A stretch of DNA of 64,000 nt, taken from JBBTIS01 sp038059855. GTDB lineage: Bacteria > Elusimicrobiota > Elusimicrobia > JACQPE01. The DNA is taken from positions 1-64,000 of the forward strand of contig CAYHKQ010000001.1 in assembly GCA_964357255.1 (NCBI GenBank), written 5' to 3'. This document shows, in pieces, positions 24,342 through 32,639 of the stretch. Position 1 is the first letter of the stretch, and each line of letters begins with the position of its first letter. A program made the position numbers and the translations under genes. The notes under the pieces were generated by a model that did no database searches, was not told the origin of the DNA, and saw only the letters and a list, made by a program, of their open reading frames with translations.

Positions 24342-25298
24342 ATGAGAGGCGCGTTGTTGCAGAAGCCGGATATTGAGGGGTTCCGGCGGTGGCTGGCCGA
24401 AAATAAAGATATGCGCCTGCGCTCGAAATTGATGTCCGAAGCCGAGGCTGTGCGTCGCTTTGTCCGGGACAAGGACTATATCGGCTTTGAGCTTTATGGC
24501 ACGGTGCGCTGTCCCCTTTCCATTGCCAGGGAAGTCGTGCGTCAGGGTAAAAAGGGATTGCGCTTGGTGGGCCAAGGATTGATGGACGTGGATTACCTTC
24601 TGGCGGCCGGTCTTGTCAAGGCTATGGATATCACATACGTGGGTTATGAATCCTATGGCATTTCCCCCATTTTGCGCCGGGCCGCGGACCGCGGCCTTGA
24701 ACTGGTTGAATGGTCGAACGCCGCGATTGCCTGGCGAATGAAGGCCGCGGCCATGGGGCTTCCTTTTTTGCCTACGCGCTCCATGCTTGGCTCGGACACC
24801 TTAAAATACAGCGCGGCCAAGACCATGCGCGACCCGTTTAGCGGCATGAAACTGGTCTTGCTTCCGGCCTTGATTTTGGACTGCGGCATCATTCATGTTC
24901 ACCGCGCCGACCCTTGCGGAAATTGTCAGATTGACGGCATCGCCGGATTCGCGCTGGAGATGGCTCGCGCGTCCAAGCGCCTGATTATTTCAGCGGAAGA
25001 GATTATCGAAACCGAGGAAATCCGCAGGCATCCGGAGCGAACCGTCATCCCGTTTTATCTTGTTGACGCGGTGGTGCGCGCTCCTTTTGCCTCGCATCCC
25101 GGCGAGACGTGTTATTTATACCGCAGGGACGAGCCGCATATCCAGGCGTATCTTAAAGCGGCCCAAACCGAGGAAGGAACGAAGCGGTATCTGGATCAAT
25201 ATATTTACGGCGTTGGCGGGCATGACGAATATTTGAATTTGATCGGCCGCGAGAGACTAGCCGCGCTTGTCGAATCTCGCTTTTCATCGGCCGCATGA
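24342..25298 (+). CDS. CoA-transferase subunit A (glutaconate CoA-transferase/IpdA type)
   Basis: A 318-residue alpha subunit of a family I CoA-transferase. Family traits are LRSKLMSEAEAVRRFVRDKDYIGFELYG at the N-terminus, GLMDVDYLLAAGLVKAMDITYVGYE, DPFSGMKLVLLPALILDCGIIHVHRADPCGNCQI and a C-terminal helical tail. Such enzymes move CoA between acids or, in IpdAB-like members, open rings; the substrate cannot be read from the sequence. AAGG precedes the ATG. The stop overlaps subunit B by 4 bp (ATGA), so the pair is co-translated. Confidence 0.88.
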   Translation: MRGALLQKPDIEGFRRWLAENKDMRLRSKLMSEAEAVRRFVRDKDYIGFELYGTVRCPLSIAREVVRQGKKGLRLVGQGLMDVDYLLAAGLVKAMDITYVGYESYGISPILRRAADRGLELVEWSNAAIAWRMKAAAMGLPFLPTRSMLGSDTLKYSAAKTMRDPFSGMKLVLLPALILDCGIIHVHRADPCGNCQIDGIAGFALEMARASKRLIISAEEIIETEEIRRHPERTVIPFYLVDAVVRAPFASHPGETCYLYRRDEPHIQAYLKAAQTEEGTKRYLDQYIYGVGGHDEYLNLIGRERLAALVESRFSSAA

Positions 25299-26071
25299 TG
25301 GAGTATTCAAGCACGGAGATGATCGCTTGCCTTGCCGCGCGTCTGATGGCGGGTCAGTCCACGGCCTTTATTGGCACTGGGATTCCTTTGCTGGGGGCGG
25401 CTTTGGCTAAGAAACTTTATGCCCCCGATCTGATTCCTGTTTTTGAATTTGGCGGCATCGGCTCGACTCTTGAAGAATTGCCTTTGGGCGTGGGCGAAGC
25501 GCGAACCTTTCGCCGCGCCTTGGCCGCGGCCGGAATTTGCGATGTCATGGAAACGGCTCAGCGGGGCCTGATTTCCATTGGCTTGCTCGGCGGCGCGCAG
25601 ATTGACGTTTATGGAAACTTAAACACTACGGTCATCGGCAGTCACGACCGTCCTAAGGTCCGCCTGCCCGGCTCCGGCGGGGGCAATGACGTGGGGTCGC
25701 TGTGTTGGCGCACGGTCATTTTGATGAAACAGGATAAAAAACGTTTCGTCAAGAAGCTCGATTTTTTGACGACGCCGGGCTATCTTCGCGGGGGCCGCTC
25801 CCGCGAAAAAGCCGGGTTGGCCGTTGGCACGGGGCCTTATCGAGTGGTCACGGACCTGGGCCTATTTGACTTTGAGCCGGCGTCGCGGCGGATGCGGCTG
25901 ATTGCTCTAAATCCGGGCGTTGGGCTAAGCGAGGCAAAGGCCGCTTCTGAGTTTTCTTTTTTAACAGCTAAAACGATTATTAAAAATGAACCCCCCACAG
26001 AAGTTGAGTTAAAACTTTTGCGCGAAGAGCTTGACCGGGAAAAGATTTTTCGTAAGACTTTAGCGGTCTGA
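25295..26071 (+). CDS. CoA-transferase subunit B
   Basis: A 258-residue beta subunit. Family pieces are LMAGQSTAFIGTGIPLLGAALA, VFEFGGIGSTLEELPLG, ISIGLLGGAQIDVYGNLNT and LPGSGGGNDVGSLCWRTVIL. The glutamate in FEFGG is a candidate for the acyl-CoA-forming residue of true transferases, though IpdB-type homologues lack it and I cannot be sure of the alignment. It overlaps subunit A. A palindromic dispersed repeat follows at once. Confidence 0.88.
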   Translation: MMEYSSTEMIACLAARLMAGQSTAFIGTGIPLLGAALAKKLYAPDLIPVFEFGGIGSTLEELPLGVGEARTFRRALAAAGICDVMETAQRGLISIGLLGGAQIDVYGNLNTTVIGSHDRPKVRLPGSGGGNDVGSLCWRTVILMKQDKKRFVKKLDFLTTPGYLRGGRSREKAGLAVGTGPYRVVTDLGLFDFEPASRRMRLIALNPGVGLSEAKAASEFSFLTAKTIIKNEPPTEVELKLLREELDREKIFRKTLAV

Positions 26072-26078
26072 AGTTTCC

Positions 26079-26151
26079 CGCTCATCCTGAGCCTGTCGAA
26101 GGATGGGCGTTCCCGCAGTCTTGGCTCATGGTTCGACAGGCTCACCATGAG
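26079..26151. repeat. dispersed palindromic repeat (CCTGTCGAAGGATG / TTCGACAGGCTCA type)
   Basis: CTCATCCTGAGCCTGTCGAAGGATG is followed after about 20 bp by CTCATGGTTCGACAGGCTCACCATGAG, which is itself a hairpin (CTCATGGT/ACCATGAG). This core is one of the commonest intergenic palindromes across unrelated bacteria. It lies just after the CoA-transferase stop and could act as a transcript end. The rest of 26152-26267 shows no gene. Confidence 0.7.
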
Positions 26152-26267
26152 CGGCTATTTTGACTACTTCAATCCGCTAAAGTATTACGATTTTTCTTCA
26201 GTAGGACTGCGCTTCAAGACTTTGGTCCCATTGAAAATATTGGGTTTTCGGGCTAAACTTTGTAGAG

Positions 26268-27050
26268 ATGTTCAGATTGCGTTACATATCGGTCGTTACG
26301 CTCGCCGCCTTTTTTGTTATTTTGGCGTGTTCTGAGGCTGTTCTATCCAATGAGCCGGATGAGGGAAAAGCGGCCCAGAAGGAAACGACTCCCTATAGTA
26401 TGGGCCGGCCGGCGCCGAGCAACTGGCAAAATGCCATTTTTAATGCAACCGCCGACCTGGTGCGGCCGTACGCTCAAGATATCGCCCTCTTCGTCAACGA
26501 TAAGGGCTGTGTTCTGGATCGCTCCGGCGTAGCCAAAAAAATTGACGCCGGCTATGTTAACAATATTATTAATAGCGCGTTACGCAGAACTGAAATTCTC
26601 TACCTTTATAAATCCGAAATGATTCGACTCACGGGAACCGAAAGCGCCCGGGCCGCCAGCATCACATCTGAGTTAAAAGAGACCTTTCACGATGAAAATG
26701 ATTTTAAGATTGGAAACATGAACAAAAACGCCATCATTTTTGTCGGGAATCCCCCCCGCGCCGGGCAACCGCCGGATACCGGCAATGTCTCAGAACAACG
26801 CCATGGCCACGAGTTTCTTCATATTGTGTTGCGTCAATTCAACAACCGGTCGCTCGGAGGAGGGGACCGAAAATCGGATCCAGACAGGGAAATTGCGGCC
26901 GTCCATCACGAATTGACCTGTTACTTGGGCTGGTCGCCGCAACAATGCGCCATCCAATGGAATCCTGATGAGGCCTCCTGCGCCTGCTGCGTTCCTACTC
27001 CTGATGAAGACGCTGAGAAAGATGAGAAAACAATGGTTGACGATGATTGA
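26268..27050 (+). CDS. putative lipoprotein with HExxH metalloprotease-like motif
   Basis: A 260-residue exported protein. The N-terminus has a signal peptide with a lipobox-like ILAC (Cys about residue 21), so it may be lipid-anchored. Near residue 180 the sequence RHGHEFLHIVLRQF contains HExxH, the zinc-binding signature of metallopeptidases, and 40 residues on EIAAVHHELTCYLG offers a possible third ligand. The C-terminus is acidic with closely spaced cysteines (CACCV). No family is recognised and activity is inferred only from the motif. It stands alone between the CoA-transferase genes and the CCA enzyme. Confidence 0.6.
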   Translation: MFRLRYISVVTLAAFFVILACSEAVLSNEPDEGKAAQKETTPYSMGRPAPSNWQNAIFNATADLVRPYAQDIALFVNDKGCVLDRSGVAKKIDAGYVNNIINSALRRTEILYLYKSEMIRLTGTESARAASITSELKETFHDENDFKIGNMNKNAIIFVGNPPRAGQPPDTGNVSEQRHGHEFLHIVLRQFNNRSLGGGDRKSDPDREIAAVHHELTCYLGWSPQQCAIQWNPDEASCACCVPTPDEDAEKDEKTMVDDD

Positions 27051-27113
27051 AGGATGGAAGGGGTCAAGTTTCCAAATTATTGAAATTGGAAGAGTTTTTG
27101 TGACGCGGAGTTG

Positions 27114-28232
27114 ATGAGATTTCATCATCCCTTGCTTAAATCCCTGGCGTTCTTGGCTGATGTTGAGGTTTATTTGGTCGGAGGTTGCGTGCGTGATTGG
27201 ATGCTGGGTCAGAGGCTCAAAGATTTGGACTTGTTAGCGCCCGGCGCGCGGCCGGAGCGGACGCTCCGCGTGCTCAGGGGGCATTTCTCTCCAAAAAAAA
27301 TTGAGCGGTTCGATCAATTTTTTACCCAGCGTTGGTTTTTGAGGAACGGCTTGCGCGTTGATGTGGCCAGACCCAGGACGGAGATTTATCCCAAGCCCGG
27401 CGTTCTGCCCGAGGTTTCGCCGGCCCAATCGGTTGAAGATGATTTAAAGCGCCGCGATTTTACGGTCAATGCCATGGCTTTGGGGATTTCCGGCGCCGCG
27501 CGGGGCCGGCTGATTGACCCTTTCGGCGGACAGGAAGACTTAAAGAACAGAAGATTGCGCGTCCTTCATGAATTGAGTTTTCAAGACGATCCCACGCGGC
27601 TTTTCCGGCTTTACCGTTTTGCCGAGCGTCTTAAATTTCGCGCGGAGCCGAAAACCGCTCAATGGGCGGCCAGGGCGCTGAGGGAGAACTTCATCGCCAC
27701 GGTTTCCCTGGAGCGGGTTTTAGGGGAGATTAAGAAAGCCCTTGGGGAGCAGGGGTGGCTGGAGGCTTTAGAAGCGTTTCGCGTGAACGGAATTGCCTCG
27801 GCCTGGATTCCCATGCCGGCCAAAAAACGGCCGTTGCCGGGCCTGCGCGAAATGGGCCCGCGCGCCTTATGGGTTGCGGAGCAGGAGTCAGCCGCGCGGC
27901 CTATTTTGGGCGATGGTTTTCAATCTCTACCCTGGTCGCGCCCACTAAGGGGCGCTATGCGGGATGTGATTGACTTGAAAAATTTTCGTTGGTCTCTGTC
28001 CCGCAATCTGCATTCCCTGGCCAAAGAATATTTTCGCGCCGCGCATCATCCTTTGGCTTACGTTTTTGCCAGGCGCCGGCCGTTTTATTTGAAAGGTTCG
28101 GACCTTCTTCGCCTGGGCGTGGCAAGGGACGAAGTCAAAGCGGCTGAGCGGCGTTTGATCGAAGGCGTGCTCTGCGGCCGCGTCAAAAATCGTTCCCAAG
28201 CCGAGGCCTTATTTTTGGAGCCATTAAGGTGA
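27114..28232 (+). CDS. CCA tRNA nucleotidyltransferase / poly(A) polymerase family
   Basis: A 372-residue class II nucleotidyltransferase. The head domain shows VYLVGGCVRDWMLGQRLKDL with the metal-binding D-x-D region, then DDLKRRDFTVNAMAL, the IDPFGGQEDLKNRRLRVL neck and FQDDPTRLFRLYRFAERL, all typical of CCA-adding enzymes and PcnB. CCA addition is the likely role, because three of the four tRNA genes in this window lack an encoded CCA. The ATG at 27114 is preferred over the TTG directly before it. Convergent with the glycosyltransferase gene. Confidence 0.9.
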   Translation: MRFHHPLLKSLAFLADVEVYLVGGCVRDWMLGQRLKDLDLLAPGARPERTLRVLRGHFSPKKIERFDQFFTQRWFLRNGLRVDVARPRTEIYPKPGVLPEVSPAQSVEDDLKRRDFTVNAMALGISGAARGRLIDPFGGQEDLKNRRLRVLHELSFQDDPTRLFRLYRFAERLKFRAEPKTAQWAARALRENFIATVSLERVLGEIKKALGEQGWLEALEAFRVNGIASAWIPMPAKKRPLPGLREMGPRALWVAEQESAARPILGDGFQSLPWSRPLRGAMRDVIDLKNFRWSLSRNLHSLAKEYFRAAHHPLAYVFARRRPFYLKGSDLLRLGVARDEVKAAERRLIEGVLCGRVKNRSQAEALFLEPLR

Positions 28233-28294
28233 AATAAGGCTAATTTCTTGCCGCGACCCCGATTGCCGATTGATGAAACTCGCGGACATTTCGT

Positions 28295-30364
28295 TTATTC
28301 ACCCGGCGACCTTCTCTCCATTTTATACGAATCTTGCCGATCATCAAATATCGTCCTTTCTGTGCTGGCCCATAAGCAACGTTGGACGGCTTGATGGCCC
28401 CGATTTTCAGCAATCAGCTCAAGTTGATTTTTCCCTTTTGGCAAGGCGAAATCTCCAAGCCGACTCCAGGATAGCGCGACAGGATCGCCGTCGGTGTCCG
28501 GCGTGAAAAATACAGGAAAATAAGGACCTTCGTCAAACCTGCCATAAAATTTTCCTCGCGCTGTTCCCCCTAAGAAACACCAAACACGGTATTGCCCATC
28601 GAAGGGAAGATTGAACGGAAAATTGATGCGGGCTACCACCGCGCCGTCATTCGGTCTAAAGAAAATCTGTCCAAAATTTGGGATGGAGGAAGTCCCCCAT
28701 TCAGGTTGGTTCTCAGGTATCGCTTTCATCATATAGCCGCCTACGGGAAAGTGTCGGCGCCTTCTTAAGAGGCCGCCGAAAGGTAGCCGCTGAAAAAAAA
28801 GCGGGTCATCCGGAATTTGGTTCTTGAGCCCGAAGCGAAATTGGTACGCGGGTTTATCTGAAACGAGCAGCGCTTCCCGTTCGGGCCCTTGGGCCACCCA
28901 AGAATAACCAAGATATTCCTTCTCCTCCCTGAAGGTCCGGCCGTGGAATCCGGCTCCAGCCAAGGCCACAAAAGTATCCGGAGGAAAATCGGTAAAGACC
29001 GCCACATTTTTGGCGTTGGAGTAACGCTCCAGAAAAGCGGCGGCCGTCCGCGCGATCCGCGCAGTCATTCGATTCCTTTCGTTAGACTCTCCAATAAAGG
29101 ACAGATGATAATCGGGAACGTAAAACAGCCCAAACCCAACGACAATGGCCGCTTTGATGGCGAAAGCGGGAATACGAATGGCGCCGGGCAGAAAAGGAAG
29201 GCGTATGCTTTGACTTCGCCATAGACGGCCGATGGTTTCACCTGCCAGCAAAAGGATGGAGGGCAACACAATAAAAACATAACGGGGCTCATACCCAAAA
29301 ATCAAAACAATCAATACCACGGGGACTGTCAAAGAGACAAGAAGCGCCTTGTCTTGAACGGTGCGCCGCCGCAAGGCCCGCAGAACACCGGCGCCTGCGG
29401 CAATGCTCAGAAAAGGATGAACCAATGGTTGGCCGGCGATATGGTCGAAGGGTGGCGGCAATTGAGGATATTCACGCGCGAGATAAAACCTCTCGCCACG
29501 CCAAAATAGTTCCCGAACCAATGATAAAAATTGTTCCAAGCGGCCACCTGGCGCCCCATAGGCATCAAGTCCTATTTGCATTCCAAAACTTCGATCATCA
29601 AGGATCTTGAGGATATTGATAATGGGATCAAAAAAATTGGAGTAGCCCTGCAGTCTATAAGGCGCGCAAAGCAAGGCCGCGTAAACGCAGAAACTGACCG
29701 CCAGGAACGCCAAGGCCCTTCTTCCTATCGGCAGGCGCCGGCCCCAGGCGCAGACCGCCAAAAATACCGGCGGCAAAAAAACAACATTCCAAGCGCCAAG
29801 AAAAATACCCGACCCCAAACCAATTAATGTCAGAATGGCCAAGGCGCCAGGAATCCAAAAATTTTGAAAATCAAACCAGCGCCTTATCAAATAAAAGGTT
29901 GTTGACAAGGCCAGCATAGGATAAAGCTGGGGATAGCAACCGGCACGCGCATAGGCGCTAAACCAACCGCAAGCGCTGGCTAGCGCCACAACCCAAAAAC
30001 ACTCCTCGGGCCCATACCAACTCCAGGCAAGCCGGCCCAAAATCAAAATGACTGCCAAGGCGATACCCACGGAGGTCAACACAATGGGCCAATAGGGATC
30101 TCCTATCAAACGGGCCAAGCCAAGCTGAACGCCTCCGTAGGATGGAGTCAAGTAGCGCCACGACAGGCTCTCCATGGGTCCGCCATTGGCGGCCTGCGCT
30201 AAGGCCCGCAACACCTCCACATTGTCACCGGTGCTAGCCGGATAATAGATATCCAAATCTTTGAAAAAGAAAAAATAACAGGCAGTTGTGCCGGCCACGA
30301 CTGACAAAATAAGCAAAAACCACGATCCAGCTTTACGAGAAGGAGAAGGGGAAGAAGGGGTCAA
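28295..30364 (-). CDS. polytopic membrane glycosyltransferase-like (GT-C) protein
   Basis: A 689-residue protein with about ten to twelve membrane helices in residues 12-420 and a soluble C-terminal part of about 270 residues. The first periplasmic loop has acidic residues (KDLDIYYPASTGDNVEVLRA), as GT-C enzymes such as the PMT/ArnT group use for catalysis; transfer of a lipid-linked sugar in the envelope is an inference. The C-terminal region is beta-rich. The reading starts at a TTG lying within a dispersed GGGGTCAAGT-type repeat, so the true start is uncertain by a few codons. 30365-30526 holds repeat fragments and no supported gene. Confidence 0.6.
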   Translation of the reverse strand: MTPSSPSPSRKAGSWFLLILSVVAGTTACYFFFFKDLDIYYPASTGDNVEVLRALAQAANGGPMESLSWRYLTPSYGGVQLGLARLIGDPYWPIVLTSVGIALAVILILGRLAWSWYGPEECFWVVALASACGWFSAYARAGCYPQLYPMLALSTTFYLIRRWFDFQNFWIPGALAILTLIGLGSGIFLGAWNVVFLPPVFLAVCAWGRRLPIGRRALAFLAVSFCVYAALLCAPYRLQGYSNFFDPIINILKILDDRSFGMQIGLDAYGAPGGRLEQFLSLVRELFWRGERFYLAREYPQLPPPFDHIAGQPLVHPFLSIAAGAGVLRALRRRTVQDKALLVSLTVPVVLIVLIFGYEPRYVFIVLPSILLLAGETIGRLWRSQSIRLPFLPGAIRIPAFAIKAAIVVGFGLFYVPDYHLSFIGESNERNRMTARIARTAAAFLERYSNAKNVAVFTDFPPDTFVALAGAGFHGRTFREEKEYLGYSWVAQGPEREALLVSDKPAYQFRFGLKNQIPDDPLFFQRLPFGGLLRRRRHFPVGGYMMKAIPENQPEWGTSSIPNFGQIFFRPNDGAVVARINFPFNLPFDGQYRVWCFLGGTARGKFYGRFDEGPYFPVFFTPDTDGDPVALSWSRLGDFALPKGKNQLELIAENRGHQAVQRCLWASTERTIFDDRQDSYKMERRSPGE

Positions 30365-30526
30365 GTCCCTAAATTACCTTAATTCTAATTTTTGTGCAGG
30401 TTACGATTAGCCTGCCTGAGTTTAGCCTTCAGCCTGGCCTCTTGTTCCGGAATTAGCCTGCGGCGGGTTTAGCGGAAGGGTTGTTTTGAGCAAGCGGTTG
30501 CGACGTTCCTGTCGGCGCATGGAGGC

Positions 30527-31630
30527 CTAAAACCAGACGTGGGTGAGGGCTAGAATTTCGTTGTTTGGCACGGAGGGCGTTTCGGTGACGATTCGGAGTT
30601 GGGTTTCCAGGGAAAGATATTTCAGCAGGAACCACTCGGCGCCGAGGATGTAGCGTGTGCGCGAGTCTCCCGCCTTTTTGGTGTCGGGATTGAGATTGTC
30701 TAATTGTCCGCGCAGGAGCAGTTCATCCTTGGCCATTTCGTAGTTTAATTCGCCGTGAAAGGCCGTTTGATGGGTTTTTGCCGAGCCGGCATTCGCCGTG
30801 TTGGTCCCCCATCCTCCTTCGCCGATGAACACAATCATCCCAAATCGCGTCCAGCCGAATATTCCGTACCGGATTTCATTTTGCCCCGCGGCGCTGTCGG
30901 AATTTCGATGGTGGAAGAAGGTGGCTCCCATAGCCCCGGTTTTTCCGACAAATCCCCATCGGCCGGCAATCGCCTTGGCCTCGCTGGCCGCGGCGGCGCC
31001 GTTGGCGGCGCCATTGGTAACGGATAGGTTAAAAAAGTATTCGCTTTTTGGCGCCAAGCCGAATTCGATGCCCGTGTCTGACTGGGTCGGCGACAAGGAG
31101 AATCCGACCGAAGGCGCAAAGGGCGAGATGCGGGTCAGTCCGGAATTGTCGGGGTCGTTGAGTTGAAGGCCGTAGGGAATGAAAAAACGGCCCGCGCGCA
31201 GATAGGCCGGGAAGTCCCCAGGGAGCTTGGCGAGAGCGTACATTTCAGCCGTAGCGCCCTGATTGTTGTTGTAGAGGAGAGCCAACTCGGGAGTCGGAAC
31301 GGCCAGCACGTAGAAGGCGTTGCGGACAACGGCGAAGGATGCGGCCGGTCCCGCCTCTTTTTTGTTCAGCATAAAACGGAAGTCCGCTCCAAGATTAACG
31401 GTGTCGCTTAATCGGGTGGGGTTGGAGGCCGATGGTTTTCTCATTCCACCTCCCGTCGGATTGATATGACAGGCCGCGCAGTTATAACCACGCGAAGCCG
31501 CATAATAGGGCTGAGCCTGGAGGAGGGAGCGGTTGAGCGGTTGAGCGGTTGAGCAGATAAGTAAAAAAAAGAATTTCCTTAAAACATTTAACCGCTTAAC
31601 CGCTAAACAGCTCATCTGCCAACTCTGCAT
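30527..31630 (-). CDS. outer-membrane beta-barrel protein with N-terminal CxxCH haem motif
   Basis: A 367-residue exported protein. After the signal peptide (cut near LLQAQ, about residue 40) comes SRGYNCAACHINPTGGGMRK, a c-type haem-binding CAACH followed by the PTGGG pattern seen in certain barrel proteins. About 300 residues of beta strands follow, ending ALTHVWF, a porin-like aromatic C-terminus. It may place a single haem at the mouth of a barrel; electron transfer is speculative. The signal peptide is encoded by AGCGGTTA octamers and their inverted copies. It follows the PorV-like gene by 1 bp. Confidence 0.75.
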   Translation of the reverse strand: MQSWQMSCLAVKRLNVLRKFFFLLICSTAQPLNRSLLQAQPYYAASRGYNCAACHINPTGGGMRKPSASNPTRLSDTVNLGADFRFMLNKKEAGPAASFAVVRNAFYVLAVPTPELALLYNNNQGATAEMYALAKLPGDFPAYLRAGRFFIPYGLQLNDPDNSGLTRISPFAPSVGFSLSPTQSDTGIEFGLAPKSEYFFNLSVTNGAANGAAAASEAKAIAGRWGFVGKTGAMGATFFHHRNSDSAAGQNEIRYGIFGWTRFGMIVFIGEGGWGTNTANAGSAKTHQTAFHGELNYEMAKDELLLRGQLDNLNPDTKKAGDSRTRYILGAEWFLLKYLSLETQLRIVTETPSVPNNEILALTHVWF

Positions 31631-31631
31631 T

Positions 31632-32639
31632 TTATATTTTTACCCTTATCCCTAATTGATAGCTGTGGCCGAGTTGGCTGGAGGGTTGAACGGCCAGATC
31701 AAGACTTAGTGAACCCCATTGAAGGCCGATTCCCGCGGTAAGACCGTCGAAGTATTCTCCAGGCCGGGCCGTTTCGGTGCGAAATCCGGCGCGGAAAGCC
31801 ATGTAGAGAGGAATTTGGCGAAAGGGGCCGATCTCGGCCCATCGTTCCAGCCCCGCGTGCCAAGCCGGGTCATTGTCGCGCGCAACGACAAGGTCCAGGC
31901 TCGCAATGCCTTCGGGCAAGCCGGCTTGGTCTGCCTCGGGAGCCAGGCGGTAGGATAGGCCGGTTTTAAAGGTCAGGGGCAGGGGGGCCGAGGCTTGGCG
32001 TAATTGGACACGCTGGCCGATGTTGTCCGCGGTCAAAGAAAAGGCAAACGCTTTAACCCTGCGCAGGAGTCCCACGTCAAACGCTATGGCCTTTGCGGTT
32101 TCACCGTCAATGCCTTGGAAAATCCACTTTTCCGAGGCGCCAAGCGCCCAGGACCCGTCACCTATCGGCCGCGTCAGCGAGATGCAATAGGATTGATCCG
32201 ATGGAGCGAACCTGCCGAATGCCGTTTCCGTGTTGTCTATTTTTTGGATTGCCTGGTGCTCAAGGCTTGTGAAAGAGAATCCGAACGTAAATCGTGAATA
32301 GCTCAGCGGCTGGGCGAAGGAAAGATAGCTGTAGCGGTAGAAGGACGGGAAATTATTGTGGCTGGCAACCAGTTCCCTTTTAGAAATTTGGCCCAGCCCG
32401 GCGGGGTTCCAATAAGCGGCGGTGGCGTCGTTAGCAACGGACGAAAAGGCTCCGCCCATGGCCGCGGCCCTGGCCCCGGCCGGGATTTTGAGAAATTGGG
32501 CTCCGGACGTGCCCCTGTCCCGTGAGGAGAAAGCCGCCCAGGAGGGGGAGCGGTTAAGCAGATAAGCGCTTAAGCAGATAAGGAAAAAAAAGGCGCTCAA
32601 CCGCCCAACGGCCAAACCGCTTAACCGTTTTTGTTTCAT
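31632..32639 (-). CDS. PorV/PorQ-family outer-membrane protein
   Basis: A 335-residue protein. The signal peptide ends near SPSWAA (residue 35), and the mature part begins with the hallmark of the family, TSGAQFLKIPAGARAAAMGG followed by AFSSVANDATAAYWNPAGL, then beta strands of a FadL-like barrel. PorV proteins help deliver type IX secretion cargo or bind lipids; the preceding gene ends in an FlgD-like C-terminal domain of the kind used by such cargo, so a surface-display link is plausible but unproven. It overlaps that gene by 4 bp. The signal peptide DNA belongs to the 8-nt palindromic repeat family. Confidence 0.85.
   Translation of the reverse strand: MKQKRLSGLAVGRLSAFFFLICLSAYLLNRSPSWAAFSSRDRGTSGAQFLKIPAGARAAAMGGAFSSVANDATAAYWNPAGLGQISKRELVASHNNFPSFYRYSYLSFAQPLSYSRFTFGFSFTSLEHQAIQKIDNTETAFGRFAPSDQSYCISLTRPIGDGSWALGASEKWIFQGIDGETAKAIAFDVGLLRRVKAFAFSLTADNIGQRVQLRQASAPLPLTFKTGLSYRLAPEADQAGLPEGIASLDLVVARDNDPAWHAGLERWAEIGPFRQIPLYMAFRAGFRTETARPGEYFDGLTAGIGLQWGSLSLDLAVQPSSQLGHSYQLGIRVKI

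Noticed and set aside
27057..27075. GGGGTCAAGT string as a specific promoter or operator
   Set aside because: The same string occurs in several intergenic places beside transposase debris and is better explained as a repeat end.
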